Below are positions 54,466 through 63,119 of a stretch of 64,000 nucleotides of DNA, one piece after another (position 1 is the stretch's first letter; every line of letters starts with the position of its first letter). Below the pieces are notes generated by a model. That model did no database searches. It was not told the DNA's origin and was given only the letters and a program-made list of their open reading frames with translations. Source of the stretch: RYN-230 sp036497945 (GTDB taxonomy: Bacteria > Actinomycetota > Actinomycetes > Streptosporangiales > Streptosporangiaceae); the NCBI GenBank assembly GCA_036497945.1, contig DASXIN010000023.1:1-64000 (forward strand), in the 5' to 3' direction. Made by a program: the position numbers and the translations under genes.

Positions 54466-55379
54466 ACCCTCTCCCGCACCCCGGCGAACAGGTCGTCCTC
54501 GGGGAGCTCTGTGTCAACTACCGACCTGGCTAGATGGTAGTCCTCGGTCGGCCAGGCCGCACGCTGCACCTCTTCCGGGCAGGCGAACCACGAGCCCTCC
54601 GGGTCGATCTGGGTGGCGTGGGCCAGCAGCGCCTGGTCCCGCACCGGGAAGTAGTCGGAGCACGGCACCCGGGTGGTGATCTCGTACTCGCGACGGTCCG
54701 CGGCGCGCTCGTCCCAGTCCTGGAACCAGTCCGCGTACGGCGACTCCAGGCCGCGCCGGAGCAACTCCTCGTGCAGCGCGATGAGCCGGTCCTTGTGGAA
54801 CGTGGCGAAGTAATACAGCTTGAGCGGCTGCCACGGGTCGCCGGCACCCGGGTAACGGTCCGGGTCGGCCGCGGCTTCGAACGCCGCCACGGCCACCTCA
54901 TGGGTCTTGATGTGGTCCGGATGCGGGTAACCGCCCTGCTCGTCGTAGGTCAGGATGACGTGCGGCCGGAACTCGCGGACCGCGCGGACCAGCGGTTCCG
55001 CGGCCAGTTCCAGCGGCTGCAGGGCGAAGCAGCCGGCCGGCAGCGGCGGCAGCGGATCGCCCTCCGGCAGCCCGGAGTCGACGAAGCCGAGGAACTGCTG
55101 CCGGACGCCGAGGATCTCGCGCGCCCGGGCCATCTCCTCGCGCCGGATCTGCGGCAGGTTGGCCCGGACCTCGGGCCGTTCCATCGCCTTGTTCAGAATG
55201 TCCCCGCGCTCGCCGCCGGTCAGCGTGACCACCAGGACGTCCACGCCTTCCCGCGCATAGCGGGCCATGGTGGCGGCACCTTTGCTCGACTCGTCGTCCG
55301 GGTGCGCGTGCACGGCCATCAGCCTTAGCGGCGCGGGTTCCCCGGAACTGGGGGCGGGATCATTCTGGACGGCAGGCAC
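54456..55379 (-). CDS. mca: Mycothiol S-conjugate amidase
   Basis: 307 residues of the GlcNAc-PI de-N-acetylase fold. The zinc site is AHPDDE near 25-30, and GGYPHPDHIKTHEVAV near 150 carries the further His/Asp ligands. Mca hydrolyses mycothiol-toxin conjugates to a mercapturate and GlcN-Ins. The length and the LTGGERGDILNKAM segment favour Mca over MshB. GTG 55379 has GAAGGGA 8 bases upstream. It is divergent from greA, a linkage seen across actinobacteria. Confidence 0.93.
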   Translation of the reverse strand: MPAVQNDPAPSSGEPAPLRLMAVHAHPDDESSKGAATMARYAREGVDVLVVTLTGGERGDILNKAMERPEVRANLPQIRREEMARAREILGVRQQFLGFVDSGLPEGDPLPPLPAGCFALQPLELAAEPLVRAVREFRPHVILTYDEQGGYPHPDHIKTHEVAVAAFEAAADPDRYPGAGDPWQPLKLYYFATFHKDRLIALHEELLRRGLESPYADWFQDWDERAADRREYEITTRVPCSDYFPVRDQALLAHATQIDPEGSWFACPEEVQRAAWPTEDYHLARSVVDTELPEDDLFAGVRERVCL

Positions 55380-55628
55380 GCGAAATTCCCTTCGGCACCA
55401 TCAGGAAGCAGTGAACGTACGCCGGCGAGCCGCTGGAGTGCCTCGCCGACAGAACATTGTGCGGGACAACACGCTGGCACCGGGATGACATTCCCGTATC
55501 CTGGCCGACTTGAGGCTCATCTGGGGCGACGCACTTGTCAGGCCTTGTTAGCTTAGAAGGATTACCCCCGAGGAGCCGCGGACGGCTCAGGCGGACTCAA
55601 GTATCCGCACCGCAGGCAAGGAGTACCG

Positions 55629-56129
55629 GTGACCGAGACGCAGAACGACAGCCTTACCTGGCTCACCCAGGAGGCGTATGACCGGCTCAAGTCGGAGCTG
55701 GATCACCTCTCGGGCCCGGGGCGTGTCGACATCGCGAAGAAGATCGAGGCCGCCCGGGATGAGGGTGACCTGCGCGAGAACGGCGGCTACCACGCCGCGA
55801 AGGAAGAGCAGGGCAAGATCGAGGGGCGGATCATCCAGCTCCAGCACATCCTGCAGCACGCTCGCGTCGGGGAGCCGCCGCGGACCGATGGGATAGTTGG
55901 CCCGGGGATGACGGTGACCGTCCGGTTCGAGGGCGATGACGAGGAGGTCACCTTCCTGCTGGCCTCCCGGGAGGAGAGCGGCGCCCCGATCGACGTGTAC
56001 TCGCCGCGCTCGCCGCTGGGGTCGGCCATCAACGGGAAGAAGATCGGCGCCACCGCGAGCTACACGCTGCCCAACGGCCGCGCGGCCCGGGTCGAGATCC
56101 TGGAGGCGGTGCCGTACGTCGGCGGCTAG
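55629..56129 (+). CDS. greA: Transcription elongation factor GreA
   Basis: A 166-residue GreA. The N-terminal coiled coil (about 10-80) carries the catalytic tip acidic pair in ARDEGDLRENGGYHAAKEEQ. The C-terminal FKBP-like domain (about 88-165) includes SPLGSAINGKKIGATASY. It enters the RNA polymerase secondary channel to stimulate cleavage of backtracked RNA. GTG 55629 follows AAGGAG at 7 bases. Its TAG stop and that of the convergent TPR gene share the 4-base palindrome CTAG at 56126-56129. Confidence 0.95.
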   Translation: MTETQNDSLTWLTQEAYDRLKSELDHLSGPGRVDIAKKIEAARDEGDLRENGGYHAAKEEQGKIEGRIIQLQHILQHARVGEPPRTDGIVGPGMTVTVRFEGDDEEVTFLLASREESGAPIDVYSPRSPLGSAINGKKIGATASYTLPNGRAARVEILEAVPYVGG

Positions 56130-57535
56130 TCAGCCACGGCCCGGCGGATCTCCCCGGCCAGCGCACTGGCCCGGGCCTGCGCGGCCGACGCGCCCGGCTC
56201 GTCGCCCGCGGCCCGGCGCAGCCAGGCTCGCTTCGACCACGCGTAGGTGTTGCCCTCGCGGACAGACAACCGCTCGCTGACCAAAGCAGCGGCTAGATCC
56301 TCCCGCCCGGCCCGGATGGCCGCTTCGAGCAGCGTGCGCTCCACCGCGTCCCGCTGCGCGTGACTGCCGCCGAACGTGTGCAGCTGGGTCCGGATCGGCA
56401 GCAGCTCGCCGAGCACGCTGCCGTACTCGCCCCGGCCGAAGTGCACCAGGGCGCGGCAGACGGGCAGGCCGACCTGGGCCGTCATGGCCCAGCCGGTGCT
56501 GCCCGGGTCGCCGTGGGCGGCCAGCTCGGCTTGCGCCGCGACCACCTGCCCAGCCCGGTCCAGCTCACCATTCCCGATGAACGCCAGTACCGCGTGCATG
56601 TCGTTGAACGGGTAGAAGCCAGGCGCCAGCAGCCGGCCCCAGGCCGCCGCCAGTGGCGGCCACCGGTCACCGACTGCGGTGCCGTCCAGGTGCATCCGCC
56701 ACAGCAGGGCGGTGGCGTCGAGCAGTTCCAGCGCCACGTCCGGCGACCCCTCGTGGTGCAGCATCCGGTCGTAGACGGCCAGTGCACCTGCGGTGTCCCC
56801 GCCCTGCAGCAGGTACAGCGCGTAGTGCCAGGAGTTGTGCACGCTGAGGAAGTTGCCCGTCGTCCAGTCCGCCTCGCGGCGGCGCATGTACCGGACGCCC
56901 TCCGGGATCCGGCCCGCCATCTCGTAGGTGTGCACCACCGCGTGGATGCCCCACACGTCGTCCGGGTTCTGCTCCACGGCGCGCCGGCCAGTCTCTTCTG
57001 ACTGCTGGTAGAGGTTGCACTCCTCCAGGCCGAAGGCGTACATGCCATGCACGAAGCCGAGTTGCGGGTGGCCGGCCGGCCAGCCGCCCAGCGCCCGGCC
57101 GATCCGGTCCCGCAGGCTGACCGCGTTGCCGGTGAAGAAGTCGATCTGATGCCCGGTGAACAGGGCGAGCAGGTCACCCGGGTAACTCACCGAGATCTCG
57201 CCCAGTGCCTCGCCCGCCCCGATCATGTCCCCGGTCACCCACCTGGCCGCGGCGGCCAGGTGGGCCCGCTCCCGCGGCAGCAGCGCCGCCGGGTCGGCGC
57301 GCAGCCCGTCGAGCGCGGCCCGGGCGGTAGCCACCGCGCCCGGCTCGGTGGACATCAGCGCCAGGTAGGCGGAGAACACCGCGGCCATGGCGCAGCCCGG
57401 GTCGGCCAGCACCGCCGCCGCGGCCGCGTCCACCACCTCGGGCCGGAACCTGATCAGGTCGTCAATGGCCCGGTCGTAGCCGGTCACCGCGGCGGCCGAA
57501 CCGGTGAGGTGCAACCCTCGGGCGTCAGCAGTCAT
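56126..57535 (-). CDS. TTC38-like tetratricopeptide repeat protein
   Basis: A 469-residue soluble helical protein resembling the TTC38/TPR family. It has RAIDDLIRFRPEVVDAAAAA near the start, HGMYAFGLEECNLYQQSEET, HAVVHTYEMAGRIPEGV, NSWHYALYLLQGGD, and several Ala-rich helix pairs. No membrane segment or enzyme motif is seen. ATG 57535 follows a GGGGTGA run. It lies 23 bases downstream of the DHA2 transporter on the same strand and may be part of its message. Confidence 0.75.
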   Translation of the reverse strand: MTADARGLHLTGSAAAVTGYDRAIDDLIRFRPEVVDAAAAAVLADPGCAMAAVFSAYLALMSTEPGAVATARAALDGLRADPAALLPRERAHLAAAARWVTGDMIGAGEALGEISVSYPGDLLALFTGHQIDFFTGNAVSLRDRIGRALGGWPAGHPQLGFVHGMYAFGLEECNLYQQSEETGRRAVEQNPDDVWGIHAVVHTYEMAGRIPEGVRYMRRREADWTTGNFLSVHNSWHYALYLLQGGDTAGALAVYDRMLHHEGSPDVALELLDATALLWRMHLDGTAVGDRWPPLAAAWGRLLAPGFYPFNDMHAVLAFIGNGELDRAGQVVAAQAELAAHGDPGSTGWAMTAQVGLPVCRALVHFGRGEYGSVLGELLPIRTQLHTFGGSHAQRDAVERTLLEAAIRAGREDLAAALVSERLSVREGNTYAWSKRAWLRRAAGDEPGASAAQARASALAGEIRRAVAD

Positions 57536-57558
57536 GTCACCCCCCACCGGCAGGGTAA

Positions 57559-59118
57559 CTAACCGACCAGCTCCGGCGCGGCGGGCTCCTCGGCCGGCGC
57601 CCGGCCGCGCAGCGGCACTTCCTTGAGGAACCAGGTCAGCGCGAAGGCCAGCACGGTGGCCGGGAGGGCCCACAGGAAGACGCCCTGCACGGCGTGCGTG
57701 ATGGCGTAGAACACGTCGTGCTGGATGGCCGGCGGCAGCGCCTTGACCGTGGCCGGGTTGAGCTGCCCGCCGCTGGTGGCGATGTGCACGTTGGGCGACA
57801 CCGTGGTCAGCGCGTCCTGCAGCCGCCGGGCGAAGATGGCGCCGAACGCGGCCACCCCGATGGAGCCGCCGATCTGCTGGAAGAACAGCCGCGAACTGCT
57901 GGCCACGCCGATGTCCCGCGGCTCGACGCTGTTCTGCGCGAGCAGCGTGGTGAGCTGCATCAGGAAGCCCATGCCGAGGCCGAGCACGAGCATGAACAGC
58001 GCCGAGGTGACCCGGCTGGTGTTCACCCCGAGCATGGACAGCAGCCCGATGCCCGCGGTCATCCCCGCCGCACCCAGGATGGGCAGCGCCCGGTACCGGC
58101 CGGTCCGGGTGGTCACCTGCCCGGAGATCAGCGAGGTGATCATCACGCCGACCATCATCGGGGTGAGCAGCAGCCCGCTGACCGTGGGCGAGGCGCCCTG
58201 CACGGTCTGCTGGTACAGCGGCAGGAACGTGATCGCGCCGAACATGGCCAGGCCGGTCAGGAAGCTCAGCGCGGACACCAGGCTGAAGTTGCGGCTGCGG
58301 AAGATGTGCAGCGGCAGGATGGGCTCGGCCGCCCGGCTCTCGATCCAGATGAACGAGGCCACCCCGAGCACCGCCACCACGCCCAGCCCGATGATCTGCG
58401 GGGACAGCCACGCGTACTGGGTGCCGCCCCAGGTGGCGGCGAGCACCACCGCGGTCGCGGCCACCGCGAGCACGGCCGCGCCCAGGTAGTCCACCCGGTG
58501 CTCGATGTGCCGCTTGGGCAGCTTGAGGGTGGCGGCCAGGTAGGCCAGCGCGACACCGCCGATCGGCAGGTTGATGTAGAAGATCCAGCGCCAGGAGAAG
58601 CTCTCCGTGATCCATCCGCCGAGCAGTGGTCCGCCGATGGTGGCGACCATCATCACGGCCATGATGTAACCCATGTACTGGCCCCGCTCGCGGGGCGAGA
58701 CCAGGTCGCCGATGATCGCGATGGCGCTGACCATCAGGCCGCCCGCACCGAGCCCCTGGATGGCCCGGAAGGTGATCAGCATGGTCATGGACTGGGACAG
58801 CCCGGCCAGCGCGGAACCGGCGAGGAAGATCACGATGGCCGTCATGAACAGCTTCTTGCGGCCGTACATGTCGCCGAGCTTCCCGTACAGCGGGGTGGTG
58901 ATGGTAGAGGCCAGCACGTACGCGGTGACCACCCAGGACAGGTGGGCCACCCCGCCCAGGTCACCCACGATGCGGGGTAGCGCGGTACCCACGATGAGCT
59001 GGTCCAGCATGGCCAGCATGATGGCCAGCAGCAGGCCGGGCAGCACCACGAGGATCTCGCGGCGCATGCCGACGCTGGCGTCTGCGCCGGGTGCTGAGGG
59101 GGCCTGAGCGTCTGCCAT
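57559..59118 (-). CDS. DHA2-family (14-TM) MFS drug exporter
   Basis: A 519-residue major facilitator with 14 predicted TM helices. It has LDQLIVGTALPRIVGDLG (DHA2 motif D1) near the first helix, the A-motif GKLGDMYGRKK near 80, and motif C GGPLLGGW near 160. It is a proton-driven multidrug exporter of the EmrB/QacA group. ATG 59118 has GGAG 6 bases upstream. It is divergent from a TetR regulator with two operator copies between them. Confidence 0.92.
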   Translation of the reverse strand: MADAQAPSAPGADASVGMRREILVVLPGLLLAIMLAMLDQLIVGTALPRIVGDLGGVAHLSWVVTAYVLASTITTPLYGKLGDMYGRKKLFMTAIVIFLAGSALAGLSQSMTMLITFRAIQGLGAGGLMVSAIAIIGDLVSPRERGQYMGYIMAVMMVATIGGPLLGGWITESFSWRWIFYINLPIGGVALAYLAATLKLPKRHIEHRVDYLGAAVLAVAATAVVLAATWGGTQYAWLSPQIIGLGVVAVLGVASFIWIESRAAEPILPLHIFRSRNFSLVSALSFLTGLAMFGAITFLPLYQQTVQGASPTVSGLLLTPMMVGVMITSLISGQVTTRTGRYRALPILGAAGMTAGIGLLSMLGVNTSRVTSALFMLVLGLGMGFLMQLTTLLAQNSVEPRDIGVASSSRLFFQQIGGSIGVAAFGAIFARRLQDALTTVSPNVHIATSGGQLNPATVKALPPAIQHDVFYAITHAVQGVFLWALPATVLAFALTWFLKEVPLRGRAPAEEPAAPELVG

Positions 59119-59139
59119 CAAAACTCCCCGTGGATAACT

Positions 59140-59203
59140 TACTTGCCGACCGGCTAGTATTACGGCCACCAGGCTAGGACGCTTACTAACCGGGCGTCAA
59201 GTA
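59140..59203. promoter_or_regulatory. Two inverted operator copies between the DHA2 exporter and TetR genes
   Basis: TACTTGCCGACCGGCTAGTA (59140-59159) and, on the minus strand, TACTTGACGCCCGGTTAGTA (59184-59203) agree at 17 of 20 positions. The first is also a near-palindrome (8 of 10 pairs). The outer arms AACTTACTTG (59136-59145) and CAAGTAAGTT (59198-59207) are perfectly complementary. This suits binding of two TetR dimers. Confidence 0.7.
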
Positions 59204-59243
59204 AGTTTAGCGTGGAGCAGACCGGTGAGAATGCGGGACCACT

Positions 59244-59942
59244 ATGGACGAAGACACGGCTGAGTTCCCGGCCAGAGACCGGGCCGGGTACCCAGCTAGA
59301 GACGCGGCTGAGCTCCCGGCCGGCGGCAAGCCGGGCCGGCCAGCGGCCGCGCGGCCGCGCGGGGACACCCGGGAGCGGATCCAGTCGGTGGCCCTGGAAC
59401 TGTTCGCCGAGCAGGGCTACGAGAAGACCTCGCTGCGCGAGATCGCCGAGCGGCTCGGGGTGACCAAGGCTGCCCTGTACTACCACTTCAAGTCCAAAGA
59501 AGACATCGTCCGCAGCTTCACCGAAGACTACGTGCACGAACTGGACGCGCTCATCGCCTGGGGCCGCGGGCAGCCGCGCACCGAGCAGAGCCGGGCCGAT
59601 CTGCTCGCCCGGTACAGCGACATCGTGGAACGCCGCCTGGAGGTGCTCCGCTTCCTGGAGCAGAACCAGGCCGCAGTGCACCACCTGATGACCGAGCACG
59701 AGGGCCAGGACCGGAAGAGGATGTTCCGGAAGCAGTTCGAGACGCTGCGCGACCTGCTCGCCCCGCCGGACGCGACGCTGCGCGACCGGGTCCGGGTCTC
59801 CATGGCCGTCGTCTCGGTCGGGCTGTCCTGCATGCTGTTCAAGAGCGAAGCCGCCGATCCGGCCGAACTCCGCGCGATCATCCGGGACACCGCCTCCGAG
59901 CTGGCCGGGCTGCCGGCCCCGGCCGGCAGCCACATCGATTAG
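59244..59942 (+). CDS. TetR-family transcriptional regulator
   Basis: 232 residues. A disordered N-terminal extension of about 45 residues has repeated EFPARD/YPARD/ELPAG motifs. The TetR DNA-binding domain follows (RERIQSVALELFAEQGYEKT, GVTKAALYYHFKSKEDIV), then a ligand-binding domain from about 100. Its TAG stop falls inside a 13-bp hairpin arm. It probably represses the divergent DHA2 exporter. Confidence 0.92.
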   Translation: MDEDTAEFPARDRAGYPARDAAELPAGGKPGRPAAARPRGDTRERIQSVALELFAEQGYEKTSLREIAERLGVTKAALYYHFKSKEDIVRSFTEDYVHELDALIAWGRGQPRTEQSRADLLARYSDIVERRLEVLRFLEQNQAAVHHLMTEHEGQDRKRMFRKQFETLRDLLAPPDATLRDRVRVSMAVVSVGLSCMLFKSEAADPAELRAIIRDTASELAGLPAPAGSHID

Positions 59943-59989
59943 CGGTGTACATCCGTGCCCCTCTGAGGGCAGGAAAGTACACCGCTAAT
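59938..59989. terminator. Bidirectional terminator between TetR and Lrp genes
   Basis: ATTAGCGGTGTAC (59938-59950) and GTACACCGCTAAT (59977-59989) are perfectly complementary over 13 bp, with an inner GCCC/GGGC hairpin. The left arm contains the TetR stop codon, and the right arm ends 3 bases from the Lrp gene end. Confidence 0.75.
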
Positions 59990-59992
59990 TCT

Positions 59993-60517
59993 TCACGCCC
60001 GATGAGGTGGGGTTGCTGTGGCCTGCGGGGTAGCTGTGGCTGACTCACCTGCCGCATCGGCTACGGCGCGGACCAGCGGCAGCACCCGGTAGGGCAGCGG
60101 CGTGGCCAGCGCGATCACCGTGGAGGCGCGGACCACCCCGGCCACGTCCACGATGGCGTCGATCACCCGTTGCAGGTCCGCGTTGGTCCGGGCCACCACC
60201 CGGCACAGCATGTCCCCGGCGCCGGTGATGGTGTGCGCCTCGAGCACCTCGGGGATGGCGGCCAGCCGCCCGGCCACCGGGTCGTGCCCGCCGGCCTGCC
60301 GGATCTCCAGCGTGACGAACGCGGTCACGCCGTGGTCCAGCGCGACCGGGTCCACGTCCGGGCCGTAGCCGGTCACCACGCCATTGCGGTGCAGCCGGTC
60401 CAGCCGGGCCTGCACCGTGCCCCGGGCCACGCCGAGCCGCCGGGACGCCTCCAGCACCCCTACCCGGGGTTCCACCACGAGCAGGCTGATCAGCCGGGCG
60501 TCGAGTTCGTCGATCAT
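59993..60517 (-). CDS. Lrp/AsnC-family regulator
   Basis: 174 residues. An N-terminal HTH (IDELDARLISLLVVEPRVGV, then SRRLGVARGTVQARLDRL) and a C-terminal RAM domain (about 68-145, with GAGDMLCRVVARTNADLQ) make it a typical feast/famine regulator. The last 25 residues are Thr/Ala/Pro-rich. It is divergent from hppD, so it is a good candidate to control tyrosine catabolism. Confidence 0.9.
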   Translation of the reverse strand: MIDELDARLISLLVVEPRVGVLEASRRLGVARGTVQARLDRLHRNGVVTGYGPDVDPVALDHGVTAFVTLEIRQAGGHDPVAGRLAAIPEVLEAHTITGAGDMLCRVVARTNADLQRVIDAIVDVAGVVRASTVIALATPLPYRVLPLVRAVADAAGESATATPQATATPPHRA

Positions 60518-60559
60518 CGATTCAGCCCCGTCGGGATGAGGTCAGGATGTACAGCCATC

Positions 60560-60620
60560 CCAGGTACCTGTGTTAAGTATTATGCATATTGACTAGTAAA
60601 TAAAGTCACTATTGCACATC
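60560..60620. promoter_or_regulatory. AT-rich control region between lrp-like gene and hppD
   Basis: An island unusually rich in A/T for this window (TTAAGTATTATGCATATTGA near 60573-60592, then a TAAATAAAGT run). It contains TTGACT at 60589-60594 but no well-spaced -10 that I can defend. AT-rich flexible sites of this kind are typical Lrp/AsnC targets. Confidence 0.4.
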
Positions 60621-60648
60621 TTGCTAGCCCAAGCCGAGCATAATCCTC

Positions 60649-61755
60649 ATGGAGCACTCGCAGACTGACGAATTCCCGGTCACCGGCATGGACGCAGTGG
60701 TGTTCGCGGTGGGCAACGCGCGGCAGGCCGCGCACTACTACTCGACCGCCTTCGGCATGCGCTGCACTGGCTACCGCGGGCCGGAGACCGGCTGCCGCGA
60801 CGAGGTGGCCTACGTGCTGGAATCGGGCCGCGCCCGGTTCGTGCTGCGCGGGCCGGTGCGGCCGGGCACCGAGCTGGCCCGGCATGTGGCCGAGCACGGC
60901 GACGGGGTCATCGACCTGGCCCTCGGCGTGCACTCGGCGGAGGCGGCCTACGAGTACGCGACGTCGCGCGGCGCGCACGGGCTGGCCGAGCCGCACCTGG
61001 CCGAGGACGAGTCGGGCAAGACGGTGCTGGCCGCCATCGCGACCTACGGGGACACCCGGCACACCCTGGTCGAGCGGGCCGGCTACAGCGGCCCCTACCT
61101 GCCCGGCTACGTCGCCGCCGAGCCGATCGTGGCCCCGCCGGCCCGGCCGTTCTTCACCGAGATCGACCACTGCGTGGGCAACGTCGAGCTGGGCCGGATG
61201 GACGAGTGGGTCGGCTTCTACCAGCGGGTGATGGGCTTCACCAACATGAAGGAGTTCGTCGGCGACGACATCGCCACCGAGTACTCCGCGCTGATGAGCA
61301 AGGTGGTCGCGGACGGCTCGCGCACCGTCAAGTTCCCGATCAACGAGCCCGCGGTGGGCAAGAAGAGGTCGCAGATCGACGAGTACCTGGAGTTCTATGG
61401 CGGGCCCGGGGTCCAGCACATCGCGCTGGCCTGCGACGACATCGTGGCCACGGTGCGCGTCATGCGGGCCGCCGGGGTCAGCTTCCTGACCACCCCGGAC
61501 AGCTACTACGACACCCTCGGCGATTGGGCGGGCGAGACCCACATCGGCGTGCACATCCTGCGCGAGCTGGGCATCCTGGTCGACCGGGACGAGGACGGCT
61601 ACCTGCTGCAGATCTTCACCAAGCCGGTGCAGGACCGGCCCACGGTGTTCTTCGAGCTGATCGAGCGGCACGGCTCGGAAGGCTTCGGCAAGGGCAACTT
61701 CAAGGCACTGTTCGAGGCCATCGAACGCGAGCAGGCCCGCCGCGGCAACCTCTGA
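60649..61755 (+). CDS. hppD: 4-hydroxyphenylpyruvate dioxygenase
   Basis: 368 residues, two vicinal-oxygen-chelate domains. It converts 4-hydroxyphenylpyruvate to homogentisate in tyrosine breakdown. The iron ligands are visible: His174 (EIDHCVGN), His257 (GVQHIALA) and Glu336 (FFELIER). The C-terminal gate helix motif GFGKGNFKALFEAIE is intact. The start ATG 60649 begins MEHSQTDEFPV. The divergent Lrp/AsnC gene is its probable regulator. Confidence 0.95.
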   Translation: MEHSQTDEFPVTGMDAVVFAVGNARQAAHYYSTAFGMRCTGYRGPETGCRDEVAYVLESGRARFVLRGPVRPGTELARHVAEHGDGVIDLALGVHSAEAAYEYATSRGAHGLAEPHLAEDESGKTVLAAIATYGDTRHTLVERAGYSGPYLPGYVAAEPIVAPPARPFFTEIDHCVGNVELGRMDEWVGFYQRVMGFTNMKEFVGDDIATEYSALMSKVVADGSRTVKFPINEPAVGKKRSQIDEYLEFYGGPGVQHIALACDDIVATVRVMRAAGVSFLTTPDSYYDTLGDWAGETHIGVHILRELGILVDRDEDGYLLQIFTKPVQDRPTVFFELIERHGSEGFGKGNFKALFEAIEREQARRGNL

Positions 61756-61769
61756 GCACGGCTAAGACG

Positions 61770-61798
61770 CCTGGCCCGGGCAGGGGGCCCGGGCCAGG
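61770..61798. terminator. Hairpin between hppD and the threonine dehydratase gene
   Basis: CCTGGCCCGGG (61770-61780) and CCCGGGCCAGG (61788-61798) form a perfect 11-bp stem with a 7-base loop in the convergent gap. It abuts the dehydratase stop. Confidence 0.7.
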
Positions 61799-63019
61799 TC
61801 AGCGGAACATCAAGTGGTATCCGGCGGTGCGCAGCTCGCTGATCACCTCGTCGCAGTGCGCCGGGCCGCGCGTCTCCACCTGGAGCAGCACCTCGACCTC
61901 GCCCACCTGGAGCCGCGGCGTGACCCGCTCGTGCATCACGTCCAGCACGTTGGCGCCCAGCCCGGCCACCGCGGCGAGCAGCGCGGCCAGCGCCCCGGGG
62001 CGGTCCGGGATGCGGCACCGGAACGTCAGGTACCGGCCGGCCGCGGCCAGCCCGTGCCGGAGCACCTTGGACAGCAGCAGCGGGTCGATGTTGCCGCCGG
62101 ACAGCACCGCGACCACCGGCGGCTCGAACATGCTGGCGTACTCGAGCAGGCCGGCCACCGCGGCCGCGCCGGCCGGCTCGACGACCTGCTTGGCGCGCTC
62201 CAGGCAGAGCAGCAGGGCGCGGGACAGGCTCTCCTCGGACACCGTGACCACCCGGTCCTGGTAGGCCGAGATGATGCCGAACGGGATGTCCCCGGGCTGG
62301 CAGACGGCGATGCCGTCGGCCATGGTCGATGCGGCCGCCACCCGGACCGGATGCCCGGCGGCCAGCGAGGCCGGGTAGCCCGCGACCGCCTCGGCCTGCA
62401 CCCCGATCACCTCGATGGCCGGGTCGGCACTCTTCACCGCGACGGTGATCCCGGCGGCCACGCCACCGCCGCCGACCGGGATGGCGATGGTCCGCACCTG
62501 CGGGCACTGCTGCAGGATCTCCAGGCCCAGGGTGCCCTGGCCGGCCACGATGTCCGGGTGGTCGAACGGGTGGATGAGCACCGCCGACCGCTCCTTAGCG
62601 TACTCCCGGGCGAACTCCACCGCGTCGTCCACCGTCTCGCCGTGGAAAATGATCTCCGCGCCGTAGCCCCGGGTGGCCTCGACCTTGGGCAGCGGCGCGC
62701 CCACCGGCATGACGACGGTGGCTTTCACGCCGAGGATCTCGGCCGCGAAGGCAACGCCCTGGGCGTGGTTGCCGGCGCTGGCCGCGACCACCCCGTTGGC
62801 CCGCTCCGCCTCACTCAGCCGGGAGATCCGGAAGTACCCGCCGCGGGCCTTGAACGAACCGGTCCGCTGCAGGTTCTCGCACTTGAGGAATACCGGGCCG
62901 CCCAGCCGCTCGGACAGCACCCGGGAGTGCAGCAGGGGGGTGGGTGGCAGCACGTCCCGGAGTACGTCGTGGGCGGCGGCTACGTCGGCGGCGCCCACCG
63001 GGGAGGAGATCATCGCCAT
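61799..63019 (-). CDS. ilvA: Threonine ammonia-lyase with ACT domain
   Basis: 406 residues. PLP-dependent serine/threonine dehydratase: the Schiff-base Lys is in GSFKARGGYF near 52-61, SAGNHAQGVA lies near 79, and the Gly-rich phosphate loop PVGGGGVAAG lies near 182. An ACT domain occupies the C-terminus (RIPDRPGALAALLAAVAGLG onward). It makes 2-ketobutyrate and ammonia from threonine. The size and single ACT domain match the biodegradative-type enzyme (TdcB-like) annotated ilvA in many actinobacteria. ATG 63019 is chosen because upstream frame sequence is low complexity. Confidence 0.92.
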   Translation of the reverse strand: MAMISSPVGAADVAAAHDVLRDVLPPTPLLHSRVLSERLGGPVFLKCENLQRTGSFKARGGYFRISRLSEAERANGVVAASAGNHAQGVAFAAEILGVKATVVMPVGAPLPKVEATRGYGAEIIFHGETVDDAVEFAREYAKERSAVLIHPFDHPDIVAGQGTLGLEILQQCPQVRTIAIPVGGGGVAAGITVAVKSADPAIEVIGVQAEAVAGYPASLAAGHPVRVAAASTMADGIAVCQPGDIPFGIISAYQDRVVTVSEESLSRALLLCLERAKQVVEPAGAAAVAGLLEYASMFEPPVVAVLSGGNIDPLLLSKVLRHGLAAAGRYLTFRCRIPDRPGALAALLAAVAGLGANVLDVMHERVTPRLQVGEVEVLLQVETRGPAHCDEVISELRTAGYHLMFR

Positions 63020-63119
63020 GCCTGAAGTGTCGCACCTGCCGGCCACGTGACCGGCCCGGGCGGTCAACGTGACCGGCCCGGGATGCGAGCAGCGCGGACA
63101 TGCACATAGTGTCGATACC

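Noticed and set aside
60589..60617. TTGACT with downstream AT-rich sequence as an hppD promoter
   Set aside because: No -10 hexamer is found at 16-19 bases; the nearest candidate has a 12-base spacer, so I list only an AT-rich control region.
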